Below, piece by piece: positions 10,301-22,812 of a stretch of 64,000 nt of DNA. The translations under genes and the position numbers were made by a program. This DNA is from Arabidopsis thaliana. Taxonomy: Eukaryota > Streptophyta > Magnoliopsida > Brassicales > Brassicaceae. The notes below the pieces were generated by a model. The model worked only from the letters and a program-made list of their open reading frames with translations. It had not been told where the DNA came from and ran no database searches. Positions within the stretch are counted from its first letter, which is position 1, and each line of letters opens with the position of its first letter. Location: contig NC_003070.9 of the NCBI RefSeq assembly GCF_000001735.4, positions 10,472,001-10,536,000 of the forward strand, written 5' to 3'.

Positions 10301-13300
10301 CCTACAACTTGACCATCTAAAAGAACATGGATGACTTTTGGTGGTCCAGCTCGTACTAGCTTTGGCAATGAAGGTACCATACCCGCCCCAGTAAGAACAT
10401 CAACAACTGACTTTCTTATTTTCAGAAAATCTCTGATGTTTCCCTTGGAATCGAACTGAGAAGTGATTCCTGAAAACACAATGACCAATCAGAACACAAT
10501 AAGCAAAGTTGTTACTGGAAAAAAGTGACATATTAAATGGTATTACGAGTGTACACAATCCCCACTGTGGTACAATATGACAAGAACTAAACATTTAAGC
10601 ATATTAATCGCATCCACAAATAGAAACTATAGATAAATGGAGAAAAAGGGAAACGAAATAAAATATGCTCTAATATAACAATACTATTTGAAACTCCAGT
10701 CTATAATAAGTTACCTTGAGAAATATAACACACTCTAACCAAACGTGATTCTATCTAAATCTCTCTAATATTTTAAAGCTTAAATAAACTATGTAACTCC
10801 AACTTGGTCTAACCAAATGTCAAGATAACAGAATAATATTGCTGAATTCAAGATGTCGTACTGAATAGCACAAAATGATGTGTGAAGAAGAGAGGTAGAG
10901 AAACTCACGGCTAGTACGAGTCATATGATTCAGTAATCCACAAGGTGTTCCATCAGGAGTGTGAACAGGGCAAAGAAAACCCCAAGATCTACAAGATAAC
11001 AATAAAAGAGGAAAAATGTGAAGACTACAATTTTGGGACAGCATCAGCACATGTAGTGTTTGACAGGTAAAAAGTGAAAGAACCTACTCAGGAAGCAGCT
11101 TCCTCACAGTTGTTGTACGAAGTCCAGCAAAAGAAGCACCTCGATGAACCGCCCGGAAAAATGAAAGGAAACGGAGAAAGTTCAGTCTCTCAGCCTGAAC
11201 AGTGTAACCTGCTCTCTGGTAAAGAATTGAGAAAATATATATTAGTATTGTTCTATCAAACTACATCATACTTAATGGACTTTAGCTACTAAGATTAAAA
11301 GCTTCCCAAACAAGCGACCAACTCTTACCTGCTGTAAATCCAAACCAGACTGTGTTTTCAACGCTCCTGTCTTTAACAATGTTTCAATTGACGTACCAAT
11401 ACTCCTGGGAGGATTTTTGTTAATAAGCTTCTTGACATCAGCAACTGCATATAATGAACGGATCATTACCGAGCACATGATATTGACTTCACAAAATATT
11501 TGTTAAAGAGAACAAGCAAATATCAGGCAGAAAATAAATGTGGATATACCAAAAAAAATGGTTTCATACAGTTTCAACTTTTAAGGAATGCAGATGATCA
11601 GAACATTGAACAGGGAAAACAAAATCAAAAGGGACTTACGGCTTTCAAAGGAAAATTTTGAGTTCGTGTTATCCAACTCATCTTTAAGAAGACTTTTACA
11701 CTTCCGCAGCCATTCTTCAAGTTTTTCCTAGATAAACAATGCATGTGACGTCAATTAACTCTTTTTAATGAAAGAAAACCTTTGTCTAGTAAACACAAGA
11801 ATTCATGGTTATGCAAAATAGAATCCTAGAATTTCAGAAACATTGATAATGACAAAATCACATGCTCTTATATAATGAGCCTCCACATAGATGTTTCTAC
11901 CATATGGGAAAATATTTATATACCTTGAGGTAAATAGTTATAACGTGACCTGGGACTAAAATTTCCTGATTTTGCAAAGAATCCGGATTGTCAGGTAAAG
12001 AAGTCTGATCCACCAGAGAATAGAGCTTCTGAATTATGAAGCTGCGTAGCCAAAAAGAAAAAGTTGACCATAATCACACTAAAAAACTCAACGTGAAAGT
12101 CATCACGAGGCAAAAGTAAGACATTACATGAGCAAATTGAACTTGTCGTGATCATTGTCAAGGTGAACAAATAAATAATCCCTGAGCACAGCTTCAGCAA
12201 CCTAAATATATAAAAATGAAGAGGAACAAAAGTAATTAGAAAGAACTTACTGTCATCAGTTGTAGAAATTGTTTACAAAATCAGAACCAATCAGAATTTT
12301 CAAGAAGCTAACAGACCAAAGCCAACCTCAAAGAAGTAAGTTATATTTTTCCAGAAAGGTTACTATTATGTAAATGAAAACAAATGCAAAGAAGATTTGC
12401 AAACAAAACTAATGATCACCACTTGTAGAAATGAAACCGGATAAGGAGGTTCAGAATGATCAAGTAAACTTACGATAGAAAGGCTTTCTTTTTTTACCCC
12501 ATCAAGAACAGGTTGAAAATGCTGTCCTGTTGGTTTTACAAGTAAAAAATTAGCTTCTTAGTTTAAGAGCATGTACTTAAACACTTAGACAAGTAATCAC
12601 CTAAGTGCTTCCGGCACTGTTCACGGGTAAAAAGACCCAAGTCTCGAACTTCATCAAGAATAATTTTGGCTCTCTCACGAACAAGTTGGGTTCCAATAGC
12701 TCCATCCCCTCTTCCGTAATGCTCACTGTAGCAACAGTTCAGGCTTTCGTATATTTCCTCATCGCAGGAATTCGTTAGAGCCTACGAACATATGAGGACA
12801 GATAGCAAAAATGGAGAATTGAATGAGAATTCAAAAAAAAAAGACGAAATTTGAATAAAAGAATCTCAAAACATTTCGCCTTTAAAAAATTAATGTTCTT
12901 ATGCTACAGAAGACAGATTCATAGAGTCACTAAGACCATACCTTGAGAACAAGGCCGACAGGAAGCAAATATTCCCTTCCCACTATCCTGTGTCCATTAG
13001 AAATAAAGTTAACCTGTAGCTCAAATTGTAGGAAATGTCATCCACATTCCAACATCAAAAGTTAACACTTACCAAAATCCAACTCTGGCACTTCCATTGC
13101 GAAGATAATACAGTTTAACAGTAACAGATGACTGGTCGTCCCTAACACACCTAAGAATTAAGAAAAAAGAACCGCATGAAGAACTCTTTAAGATCTATTG
13201 CCACTTTAGGGGAAGATTGGCATTACTATATGCAACACATAAGGAAGAGATAAACTTCAAATACCTAGTGACAACTGCCTTGCTAGAGTATCCTTCCTTA

Positions 13301-14670
13301 CGATCACGGAATGAGTTCCGAATCATACTTGTTGGCTATTATAAGAGATTCTTAGTCAGTTAAATTATGATACAAGGAACTTCATGGGAATACACTATAC
13401 CCATAAACTTTATAAGCAAAACACTATACTCATGAACTTAGTCAGTTAAAAGGCGAGGTAGCTTACATGGTTCCGCTTTGGTGCAATAACACATCGAAAC
13501 ACTCTCTCAATCCCATTCAAAATAAAGTACCTATTTCAAGAAAAGCTAAAATTTATCATGATCGACTTATAGAAGGGAAGATATATCAAGAGCAACATGA
13601 ATGCATAGACAAAACAGATGTTTTTAATCACACCCCAGTTTCCATTGCTATAAACATAGCTGTCATGCTTCACAAAAATACAGTTTAGAAAAAAAATCCA
13701 CAGACACAAAATCACATATTAACCACAAGCCTCACAGTGGCTTTATCATAAGGTATAAGAGGTGGAAGAACATTTACCCTCCCATTTCAGAAGTTGACTC
13801 TTTACACTTTAACAGTTTCCGGCAATCAGCACCCTTTAAGCTACAAAGCTTTGACTGCAATAAAGTACGGATATCAATTTCTATTAGCTCATAAACAAAG
13901 ACTTGTAATCATAAGCAAAGTCAAGAAGATAAATCATTGAGCTAAGCTTTGTTCCATTATCAGTTATAAGAACCAAATGTACAAATTAAAGCATCCAGCC
14001 ATAGAAGTGACTCTCGCTTTGGGAATAGTCATATCTTCAGGAACAGAATCAAAGTAAAAATAAACAATAGCGAAATCAAATAAACAGATCACACTCACCA
14101 TGAGCATAATAGGAAATTGCCCAAAATCAAACTTGTCTCTAACAACGACTCCATCATTATACTTAAAGCAAACATCAGCCATAAACGTTCCTGTGTACGA
14201 AATCTTCGCTTGCCTACACTGTTATTCATTAAACCAAAACCAAAGTTACTAACACACCAACAAAATATATAAACCTCGGAAACATGTTCAAAACAAAAAA
14301 ACTTCACCTCAAAGGGAAGCAAAGGCTCTTTCCTTGATGTTGATTTAAAACTCTCCTTCTGTGGAGCAAATACTAGAGGATTTTCTAACCAAAGTATCAT
14401 ACTTGTCAAGGAAATCAGACACAACACAAACAAAAATTGAACATTACAAGAGCCATAGAGTAAATTCAACACAAAAAAAAAAAGGATATTGCTCAATTCA
14501 TTCTCGGTGTTTGGATCGTAAACAGAAACGGGTTTGATTCGATTGAACATAACATCGAGTCCTTTCAGTGTCATGTAATCGAAAGACTCTATATGATGAG
14601 TAACGAGATTGTGAAGCTCCTTGAAGTCTTCCATCGTTGGAACCGTCGAGTCTTTCGCGTTCACAACCAT
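7322..14670 (-). CDS. NRPA2: RNA polymerase I second-largest subunit
   Basis: This subunit forms half of the Pol I active centre and makes rRNA in the nucleolus. Rebuilt exons (transcription runs high to low): 14670-14490, 14393-14308, 14218-14099, 13854-13778, 13530-13467, 13335-13265, 13150-13073, 12987-12942, 12781-12601, 12526-12474, 12201-12128, 12041-11924, 11727-11640, 11444-11329, 11215-11088, 10988-10909, 10469-10228, 10140-9985, 9900-9736, 9662-9588, 9480-9377, 9279-9204, 8931-8806, 8698-8558, 8483-8271, 8109-7855, 7744-7322. They join in phase to 1178 residues. Visible signatures are CRQAKISY near the N-terminus, [25 protein letters not shown] (896-907, hybrid-binding active-site motif) and a C-terminal zinc ribbon C1097-x2-C1100 ... 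C1134-x2-C1137. All introns are GT-AG except the first, which is AT-AC U12-type. The TPDG plus GDKF motifs mark the beta subunit, and the length and zinc ribbon favour Pol I over Pol II/III. Known as At1g29940. Confidence 0.95.
14394..14489 (-). other. U12-type AT-AC intron in NRPA2
   Basis: The 5' splice site reads ATATCCTTT on the minus strand, the U12 consensus. A perfect U12 branch site, TTCCTTGAC, sits so that its branch A is about 12 bases before the terminal AC. Joining 14490 to 14393 restores an in-phase protein (ELS-IWLENP). No GT donor nearby does this. The intron is 96 bases, a multiple of three, and has no stop in the upstream frame. Confidence 0.88.
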
Positions 14671-17600
14671 GATTTAAGGTTTGCTCTCAAGCTAGGCCGG
14701 TTCTGAGGTTTGAGGAAGCTGAAATTAGGGTTTCGGAGGAGCTTTTTCTTGCCTGAGGAAATTGATGGAGAGGCGGAGAAGTCTGAGAGAGAAGGCGGCG
14801 CGAGAAAAAAGGGAAAGGGTTTTAGGAGTTTATTGAGTTTGGGTTTTACTGGTTGTCGATAACTTTCAAGTTTATTGCAGATATAATCCTCATCTTTAAA
14901 ATGTTTATATTTCGAACCCTTAATTCTTAATAATTTTTCGAACGAGATTGGATACGGATTTTTACTATTTTTTGGTGAATTTCTCTATTGAACCTTAACG
15001 ATATTTGGTGTTTAAGCTCACTAAAACAACGTTAATCAAGATCGAACAGGTATAAAATAAAAATACTATTATATCACATTTTTAAAAAGAGCAAAATTGA
15101 TTTGCTACTAAAGCTAGTTAAGTGAAACTTTCGTGTATTGATGATATATTGGATGATGTGTTTGTTTGTTTTGCAAGATATAAGTTTAAAAGTGTGTATC
15201 TATACATACTGTTCGAAACTGATTTTTTGGGATCCACCGAGTGGTTGAATTATGCCGAAGATTTTTCGTTTGGGGAATGTCGTGTATGTTGGATTATGGT
15301 TATGGTCTTATGGATGAGCGCGATCAGACAATTTGACCGTTATAAAACAAAATTAACTAAAACTTTCGATCCGGGTCCTTTTTCTTAGCTTCTGGTTTGG
15401 GAGATGCATCAATGAGGCAATTATATGGTTTGGATGATCCTTGGGAAGACAACAATAGATTTTTCCTCGAAAAATTTTCGACGTGCAAGTTTGAAAAATG
15501 TTATGTGACTAGTCGGACAGTATTTACGATAGGAGAAGGGTAAGTATATTTTGCGTGAGTCGTGAGTTGTGTGTTGTGTGTGAAGCATAGTCTCATATTC
15601 AACGTTGGATCTCCATCCCATTAGAAACAACAATGAGAGGATCAGGATATCTATATAAGATCTCATATTTTCTACAATAATCATACCTTTACGAATATGA
15701 TACCAACGTTGAAATATCACAATTCCAAAATTATGTTGTAATCCAAATGCTAACATGAATCTAATGCCGATTCATAGCTATCCAAAATGATCAAATTATG
15801 CAATAAACATAATGATATACACATCCAAACCATTTAAATGCAGTAAGACTAGTATGTAATGTTGTACCTTGCAATGGCTCGCATAATATTGTAGAACTCA
15901 TAAATACTGTACTAGTTTAGAAAAACGTATCTTACTCTTGTGAATCTATTTTGTCATGCATAAGTTATAGTTATCCATTTTGATCATAATATATATATAT
16001 ATATATATAGTTAATTAAAATCCAATATTTTTGTCTGGACATATATATAAAAGCTTCTATTCCTTTCTTGGATCTACAAAAACCGTTCCTCGAAAGCATT
16101 GGCTTGAACATGTAAGATCTTAGCTCTGAAACGCATTCATTCTGCTGACTTACACTACGTGAGATTTTGTGTCACCAATTAGATCTCTAGAAGGGTATAA
16201 CGCATTAACGCTGGACATCAATGTTGTGTATGTGAGATTTTGTGATCAAGACGTTCACCAACATAAACTCAAGTGTACATGTAGCTAGGCTTTGGTGTGT
16301 CAAAACATAATAATTTATTATTCGACCATATGATTTGACTGATTCCGTTTGTATTTGAGAGTTTATATCTTTGGCTTCCAACTAGTAAGAGTATCAGATG
16401 ATATGATGATCACAAGGTAGCCATCAAAATCACCTTTATCCAACTAGTGATGTAGATTTTGAAAATTCAATCAGAACTCTCAAAAACATCATAATTGATT
16501 TCGGTCACCGGATTGACCGATTCTGATTGTATTTGAAAAAGTTTATGCATTTTATTTTTAACTTCTGAGAATGTAAGGTGATATAATAGTTAGAAATTAG
16601 TCATCAAGATCAATTTCTTCAGTAGCAGCAAGTTTTCATATTACGAGAAATAAGAGCATTTTCCATCCATAGCACTAACAAGGCCTTCCGTGAACACTAA
16701 ATGTCTTATGTCAGCATTGAAAGATTTTCTTCAACACTAATACGCGTTTTCGTTAGCACTTAAGGACATTCCTCAACACTAATGGATATTTGTCACTATA
16801 AATGGTCTGTTGCCAATACCAAAGATCATTCCCAAAACACTAAAGTTTCATTTCCCTTACATTTCGACACTCGACAATTGTTATAAGCAAAAGGCAAACA
16901 AGGTACCAACAAGAATATTGATGACTTTGTAACACATTTTTTAAAAACCACACTCAAGCACTTGGTGTGTAACACATTTTTTTTACCTTCCAGTAAAAAA
17001 AATTTATACCTTACAAATAAACTTTTGTCTCTTGGTTTGTTTTACAAATTACTTACAACTGTTAACAAAGTTACATAACAACACTCCGTTATAATTGATA
17101 TTTTTTTATTCCATTCATTTGCTTTTCGTCTAAACTTTTCTTTGAATCTTCTCACTTGGCACTTGGATATTCTCATACCAAAAATGCTTTTCGCTTTAGA
17201 ATATTTTTTCCCTAAACAAGGCAGAAAAGGAACAGGTTTGACCTCCGTTGAAGTGTTGAAGAACACTTTTGCCATCCATAACAATGCTTCAGAAACGGTT
17301 TGGTGTTTGTGTACAATATTAGTTGCATTGTCTCGATTCTTTTAACAAGACTTTTTTTTTCCACTAAGACTTGGAACAAACATCCAGTACTTCAATCGAA
17401 TGAGTTTTAACAGAAACATAATGATGGATTTAGAAAGAAGCAGCATCATGAGATTAACTATTTCGCAATGTGTGGAATGGTTTCCTTTGAAACTAATGCT
17501 GTCCATAATCATGATTTAAATTAAACCCACACGATTCGTATATATTATTTAATTTTAAACCTTAGTTACTTATTGCCAAATATCTACTTTTATTTTTCTC

Positions 17601-18365
17601 ACCAAATATTCTTACTTGTTGTTTGTCGCTTACCAATCAAATAATAAAAAAATATTACCAAGCATACGCATGCCAACATAAACTTAAAATTACAGCTGAA
17701 AGTGAAGAGACAAGAATGATGAGTTTGGTTTGGAAATAATAAGTAATATTCTTTGGAACAAGTATGGGGTTGGGACAAGAGCCCAAAGAGAGAGAAGAGT
17801 GTGTCACTGTGTCGTCTCTAAAACTACAAATAAAAATTGTCAAAGAAGAGAGAGTTTGGTTTTTTGGTGGGAGCTATAGAGGTCCACAAAAGCTTTTCAC
17901 GCGTGCTAAAGGAGCAACCAAACCAACGGTCACGATCAAGGCCGCATTAAACGGAAACCATTTGTGATTGTTTCATCCAACGGCTCACACTTTCCCTTGT
18001 TTGACTCTCTTCTGTCCATCCCCTCACGCGTGCTCCCTCTTCTTGTTTTTTTTTTTCCATTTAATTTCCACTATTTATTATTTTATCATAACATCTATTT
18101 TATTTTTATGTTTTAAAAAACTTTTCATTCAAGAAAATCCACTTACATAGTGATATACATGGGTTAAACACTGTAATCATAGTGTGTTCCATCTTTACAG
18201 AAATGGATAACATATTTTCTACATACAGTAATTCTTTTTTCCTAAAGAGAAGTTGTTTGAGTTTTTACTATCCACTTACATAGTGATATACATGAGTTTT
18301 TTAATAGACCTAATCTAAAGCATGACACCGGTCAAATAGAGTGATTTAGTAAATTTTACTAGATA
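14671..18365. other. Intergenic region upstream of NRPA2
   Basis: Contains the short NRPA2 5' leader (to about 14,800). After that is AT-rich DNA without a supported gene. A short TA repeat lies at about 15,988-16,009. About 16,670-16,850 shows degenerate repeats around AACACTAA. Open frames of 60-110 codons (for example 15,122-15,388 and 15,421-15,756) have no recognisable domain and no splicing or promoter support. Confidence 0.5.
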
Positions 18366-19070
18366 CAGTAAAAACTCTATAAATTAATAATGGTGAGCCA
18401 TAAAATTTTATTAATTTATAGTGATATTAATTTATCCTCTAAATTAATATATATTAATTTACCGTATAAGTTAATAAATATTAATTTATAGAAATATTTA
18501 CGTAAAGTACGATACTATATTCTTTTAAAAATATTTCTTAATGTAATTTTCTATATGCTTTGTTGTTTGCATATATAATTATGTTAGGTTTTTATTTTAA
18601 TTTGACTTCTTTAATTTATTTTCGGTAAGATTTGTATTTGTATATCTACGACATTAACGTGAACGTAAACGTAAACATGAAAGTTAATCCAGTTTCTCTT
18701 TACACAAATCATAGTAATGCTTTCTCAAATAAAAGATTTTATAAAATCAACTATGACGGATCAAATACGCAAATAGTTATGTGAGTACAACAGAGATCAT
18801 ATCAGTTGTATTTTAAAAAGAGTTGTAATTATAGCTTGAACAAAAATTTCATATAAAAATTAGTCTTAAAATATATATTTAAGATCTATAATTATTAATT
18901 TATAATATTATTGGGACTATAATTTTACATAGGAATTTTAAAAAAATGATTATCTTATTATTTTATTGATTTTGGTTAATTTTTATATTGGCACAACTTG
19001 GAACCTACAAAATTTATTAATTTACCGTGTTTATTAATTTATCGAGTATTAATTTATAGAGTTTCTACTG
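18366..19070. mobile_element. Emigrant-like MITE (pogo/Tc1-mariner type)
   Basis: The left end CAGTAAAAACTCTATAAATT and the right end read inverted (CAGTAGAAACTCTATAAATT) form near-perfect terminal inverted repeats. The element is flanked by TA on both sides (18364-18365 and 19071-19072), the target of this superfamily. It is 705 bases, AT-rich, and has no open frame. Subterminal ATTAATTTA motifs recur at both ends. The TIRs resemble the Arabidopsis Emigrant family as I remember it. Confidence 0.85.
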
Positions 19071-19669
19071 TAATAGTAATATCCACTTTTATAGTTAGAT
19101 AGTGAAATAGTTAAAGAATTACTTATGCCGAAAGAAACAGATTAAAGAAACTGAACATTATGAAAAGATTAAGAAACAAATATTTTGTTTGAGAAAAAGT
19201 TAAGAAACAATATAGGTATCACGACACTCTTATACTTTGTTGGATTTAAATAACACTACTAATAAAAATGTGTCATCTTTCTACTCCAAGATTTTTTTTT
19301 ATCTAATCTAACAAGTAAAAAGACATATTTTGTCCAAGCTTTTTACCTTTTTATCTTGGATGAATCAAATTAATAGGAGTGCATTTTTTTTTTTTGAAAA
19401 TTCCAAAAATTTGCGGTAAAGTTAAACATCTTTTTGCTCCACATTTGAAAAAACAAAACAAGTAGATTCACGCACGAAAAGCGTGAAACGAAATTATTAA
19501 CTTTAAACAATGTTTGTTTGTGTAGTGACTAGTGTAGTGTGTGTGAGTGAGTGATTAAAGAAATGAAAATGGGCAAACCAAACGAAAAAAAACAAACCGC
19601 ACCAGAAAAAGAAAGCCACGCTCGCTCGCTCTCTTCTCCTTATTTCTCTACCCTTCCCTTCTCTCTCTC
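19071..19669. other. bHLH144 upstream region
   Basis: AT-rich promoter DNA, with a CT-rich stretch from about 19,620 that likely leads into the first leader exon. No other gene is seen. Confidence 0.45.
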
Positions 19670-19833
19670 TTTTTGCCACACACATCATTCTCTCTTTAGA
19701 TCTTCTTCTTCTTCTCCTCTGTAACAACAAAACAAAAAAATCACTCTTTCGAATTTGATCAGATTCTTCTAAAGCTTTAGTTTTTACGCATCACCGATTC
19801 ATTTGATCCAAAGGGTTTTTGATTTCTTCTACG

Positions 19834-20435
19834 GTATGAATGTTTTCTGCTTCTTTCTTTCTTTATACCGCCGCAATTTCTGACTTATTAGGACTTATAT
19901 GTTTTTTCTTTGTCTTGTAATTAGTACTTTGACGGTATCTCATAAATAGCTATTTTATGGTTTATCAGATGATTGCTGAATTTGATTTTTCTATTGAATG
20001 TTCTGTCTTGTTTATGTTTGTTTGTGTTATTATTAATAAACTATTCATGATCGCGTAAAGATTCTTTCTTTTAACAAGTCCAATTCTTTTGTTGAGGTTT
20101 TGTTTCCTCTATGTGTTCTGTTTTGAAGCAGAGTTGTTAAGTTATTTTGATTTTGGTTTGTGATCATGAAATCGAAAAACATTTATTCTGGATCCGATGT
20201 TAATGTCTTTAGTCATGATCCTATCTTTTTGTTTGTTGTACGCAGATGCCTAAAGTTGTGCTTTTTTATTATCTGAATCAGGAATTAGAAATTTCCCATT
20301 TTTTTGTTTCTCTGTTTTGTTTTGCCAGTAGTTATTTTAGGATTCTACCTCGAAGTTAGTGCCTTTCAACTTCCTATACTGAAAATATATTAGTATTTGA
20401 ATAGCGTTGGTCCTAATTTTTGTTTGTTTGTGCAG
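19834..20435 (+). other. Leader intron 1 of bHLH144
   Basis: The donor GTATGAATG at 19834 and acceptor TTTGTGCAG ending at 20435 bound a T-rich intron in the long 5' leader. Further leader introns are 20591-20723 and 20898-21065. The last one splits the conserved uORF in phase. The exact transcription start is not visible. Confidence 0.65.
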
Positions 20436-20497
20436 AGTTTGTGAGAAGAGGAACGGTATTTAATACACTTACAAATTTGATATTGGAAGAACCAAAG

Positions 20498-20575
20498 ATG
20501 CCCTGGACAGCATTCTTCATGTTTTTCAACAGAACTTGCACTCGTCTGGTTGTCTTTTTCCTCGTTATTCTGTAA
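20498..20575 (+). CDS. Upstream ORF 1 in the bHLH144 leader
   Basis: A 25-codon ORF starting MPWTAFF and ending in a hydrophobic run, in the second leader exon and wholly 5' of the conserved uORF. SAC51-family mRNAs carry several uORFs (established knowledge). Whether this one is translated or conserved cannot be told from the window. Confidence 0.5.
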   Translation: MPWTAFFMFFNRTCTRLVVFFLVIL

Positions 20576-20789
20576 TTTTGTTCCTTTCAGGTGAGCCAGC
20601 CTCTCATTTCACATCTTGTGTTTTTGTCTTACATTGGTACCTTGTGGAAGCAAATTTTGTTGTTGCCACCTTATATACAGCTTCTTGTGTTAAAACTATT
20701 GGCATCTCTTCCTTGTTTTGCAGGTGTTGTTTCCGGAATTCGGAATAGTTCTTTGTTGTTGTGCTTATTATACTGGTTAGTTTGTGAGA

Positions 20790-21104
20790 ATGTGCATTGT
20801 TGGAAACAAGAAGGGAAACCGATCATTGAAGGAAATAGGAACTTTTATGATGACTACATGTTTCATTGCTAATTACCAATCCGTTCAAGTTTGCCAGGTA
20901 CATGCCTCTCTTTGATTTAGTATTTCCTAACACTTCTATCGCTTAGGCAACACTGATTTATGTCATTAAAAGAACTCTATCCTCTTGATGACATGTGGAT
21001 AGCTATTTGTTAGAGTATTAACCATAGTTTTTCTGATATTCAACCTTTCTTATAAATCATTGCAGGCTGAATATTTCAGACAGTTGCTTAAGCCTGTAAC
21101 GTAG
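20790..21104 (+). CDS. CPuORF35: Conserved peptide uORF of the SAC51 family
   Basis: Two exons, 20790-20897 and 21066-21104, join to a 48-residue peptide. It starts MCIVGNKKGN and ends CQAEYFRQLLKPVT. An in-frame stop 12 bases before the ATG fixes the start. The C-terminal CQAEYFRQLLKPVT is the hallmark of the SAC51/SACL conserved uORF. In SAC51 this uORF represses main-ORF translation, and thermospermine relieves the repression (established for SAC51 and relatives). The peptide ends about 360 bases before the bHLH144 start. Splicing of 20898-21065 is essential: read through, the frame loses the conserved tail. The symbol CPuORF35 is from memory. Confidence 0.85.
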
Positions 21105-21460
21105 TCTAGCGTCTGGAGTTTTCGGAAATTGGGGTTTTGAGCGGCTATCTACTTTTGATTTCGAAAAAATTTACTGTGAGTTGTTAAAGAGTCTGGTATT
21201 CTGAAGAGCTGTCTGTGGGGGAGCTTCTGGTTTGGGGGGTAAGGGCTCTGGTGGAAACTCGTGATATCTTTAGTATGATGGCCATAACTTGATATAGCAT
21301 TTGGTTCCGTGTGTCAACTTAGTGTAGTAGTAACTGAGCAGCTGGAAGCTTACAAAGGCGACAAATCGGTAGTAGAAAATATTCAAGCAGCTTGCAGTTT
21401 GAGGTGTACAACTTGTTTTTCTCTTTGCGTTTCCTTTTTTACGTTTGCACGGGTTTTCTG

Positions 21461-22216
21461 ATGCAGAACAATCAGTTTCCTCACTTCTCAGATGAAGTGG
21501 GTGACAGAAATATGCACAACCCGTATGCATCAGGGTCATCCTATGATGCTTTGTTCCCACCATGTGCAAAGTTGCCATACCATGGTGTTGAACTTCAACC
21601 GTCTGCGGTCTGTCCAAAGAACTTTGTCATCTTCGATCAAACATATGACCGCAGCCAAGTGATGTACCATCCTGAGCTGACTCATAAGCTCATGAATACC
21701 CCTTCGTTGAACAATTTAGCTTCGACGTTTCAGAACGAGTATGTTGGGGGAAGTTATGGTAACTATGGTAACTATGAGCAAGAAGTATCCTCTTCTTATC
21801 AAGAAGATCCAAATGAGATCGATGCTCTCTTGAGCGCAGATGAAGATTATGAAGAGAATGATGATAATGAAGGTGAAGAGGATGGTGGTGATTCAGAAGA
21901 AGTCAGCACTGCTCGTACTTCTTCCAGGGATTATGGAAACACCACAGCAGAATCTTGTTGTTCCAGTTATGGTTACAACAACAACAACAACAACAACTCA
22001 AGGAAGCAGAGTTTATCGGGCAGTGCTAGTAGTAGTAACAATGATGGGAAAGGACGTAAAAAGATGAAGAAGATGATGGGAGTATTGAGGAGAATTGTCC
22101 CTGGAGGAGAACAGATGAATACAGCTTGCGTTCTTGATGAAGCTGTTCAGTATCTCAAGTCACTTAAAATCGAAGCTCAGAAACTTGGCGTTGGACATTT
22201 CTCAAACCAATCTTGA
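21461..22216 (+). CDS. BHLH144: Atypical bHLH protein bHLH144/SACL2
   Basis: Predicted 251 residues from the ATG at 21461; the frame upstream is open but has no conserved residues or good start. The N-terminal half is low in known domains, followed by an acidic stretch (about 128-147) and Asn and Ser runs (173-192). The C-terminus (about 197-243) forms the helix-loop-helix. The basic region lacks the usual His-Glu-Arg DNA-contact residues, so it probably acts by dimerising rather than binding E-boxes itself. It belongs to the SAC51 subfamily, linked to thermospermine-controlled xylem development (established for SAC51/SACL3). Translation is expected to be governed by the conserved uORF upstream. 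Known as At1g29950. Confidence 0.92.
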   Translation: MQNNQFPHFSDEVGDRNMHNPYASGSSYDALFPPCAKLPYHGVELQPSAVCPKNFVIFDQTYDRSQVMYHPELTHKLMNTPSLNNLASTFQNEYVGGSYGNYGNYEQEVSSSYQEDPNEIDALLSADEDYEENDDNEGEEDGGDSEEVSTARTSSRDYGNTTAESCCSSYGYNNNNNNNSRKQSLSGSASSSNNDGKGRKKMKKMMGVLRRIVPGGEQMNTACVLDEAVQYLKSLKIEAQKLGVGHFSNQS

Positions 22217-22812
22217 ATGCTACCGATATTCGGTTCTTCCATCACTATTGTTTCTCGGGAGGTAAATCATCGGTCTAGCGCTATCTGGACCTTTCTCTTT
22301 ATTTTCCTCCCTCTATACTCACTTCCTTTTGTTGGCAGGATGGTATCTATTTTATGTTTGAATCTCTCTATGTATTTTGCTTTTTGTGTGTTACTGCTTC
22401 GATGAAGAAGCAAGGTTTGAACAAGTACTTGTGGATTTGATTTGAGATTTTAATTTGTATGGTTTTACTTTCACTGTAATCATTTGACTATGAACTACAA
22501 TTATCATTATGTATTTGCTTCTACATAGTTTTAAACATTTGGTCTTCCTTCTACTGAACAATGTAAGGGCCATCATTTTGAAAAGTCACGCTTATACCAT
22601 AAAACGGGTCCTATACGTAACCAAAATTCAATTTCTGATGGAAATTAACTGGGTTATTAAATAACCGGGTTTATAAATTGGGTTATGATTACATTTTATT
22701 TTACACAGTATAGCTCAACGATTCGTCTCAAAGCTTCACACTTTCGTGAAATCTGCAGACTTTGTGTAGTTCTCAAATCTCGATTCGTTGGATTCAGTTG
22801 AAGAAATAGGCA
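22217..22812. other. bHLH144 3' region and protease-gene promoter
   Basis: Holds the bHLH144 3' UTR, then a short AT-rich promoter region for the next gene. No gene or repeat is seen. Confidence 0.5.

Noticed and set aside
15122..15756. Open frames of 88 and 111 codons upstream of NRPA2
   Set aside because: AT-rich, no domain and no splicing or promoter context.
15988..16009. TA repeat as a possible transposon target or TIR
   Set aside because: Simple dinucleotide repeat without matching inverted ends nearby.
21392..21460. 23-codon N-terminal extension of bHLH144
   Set aside because: Hydrophobic, intron-like T-rich sequence; the start at 21461 gives the expected 251 residues.
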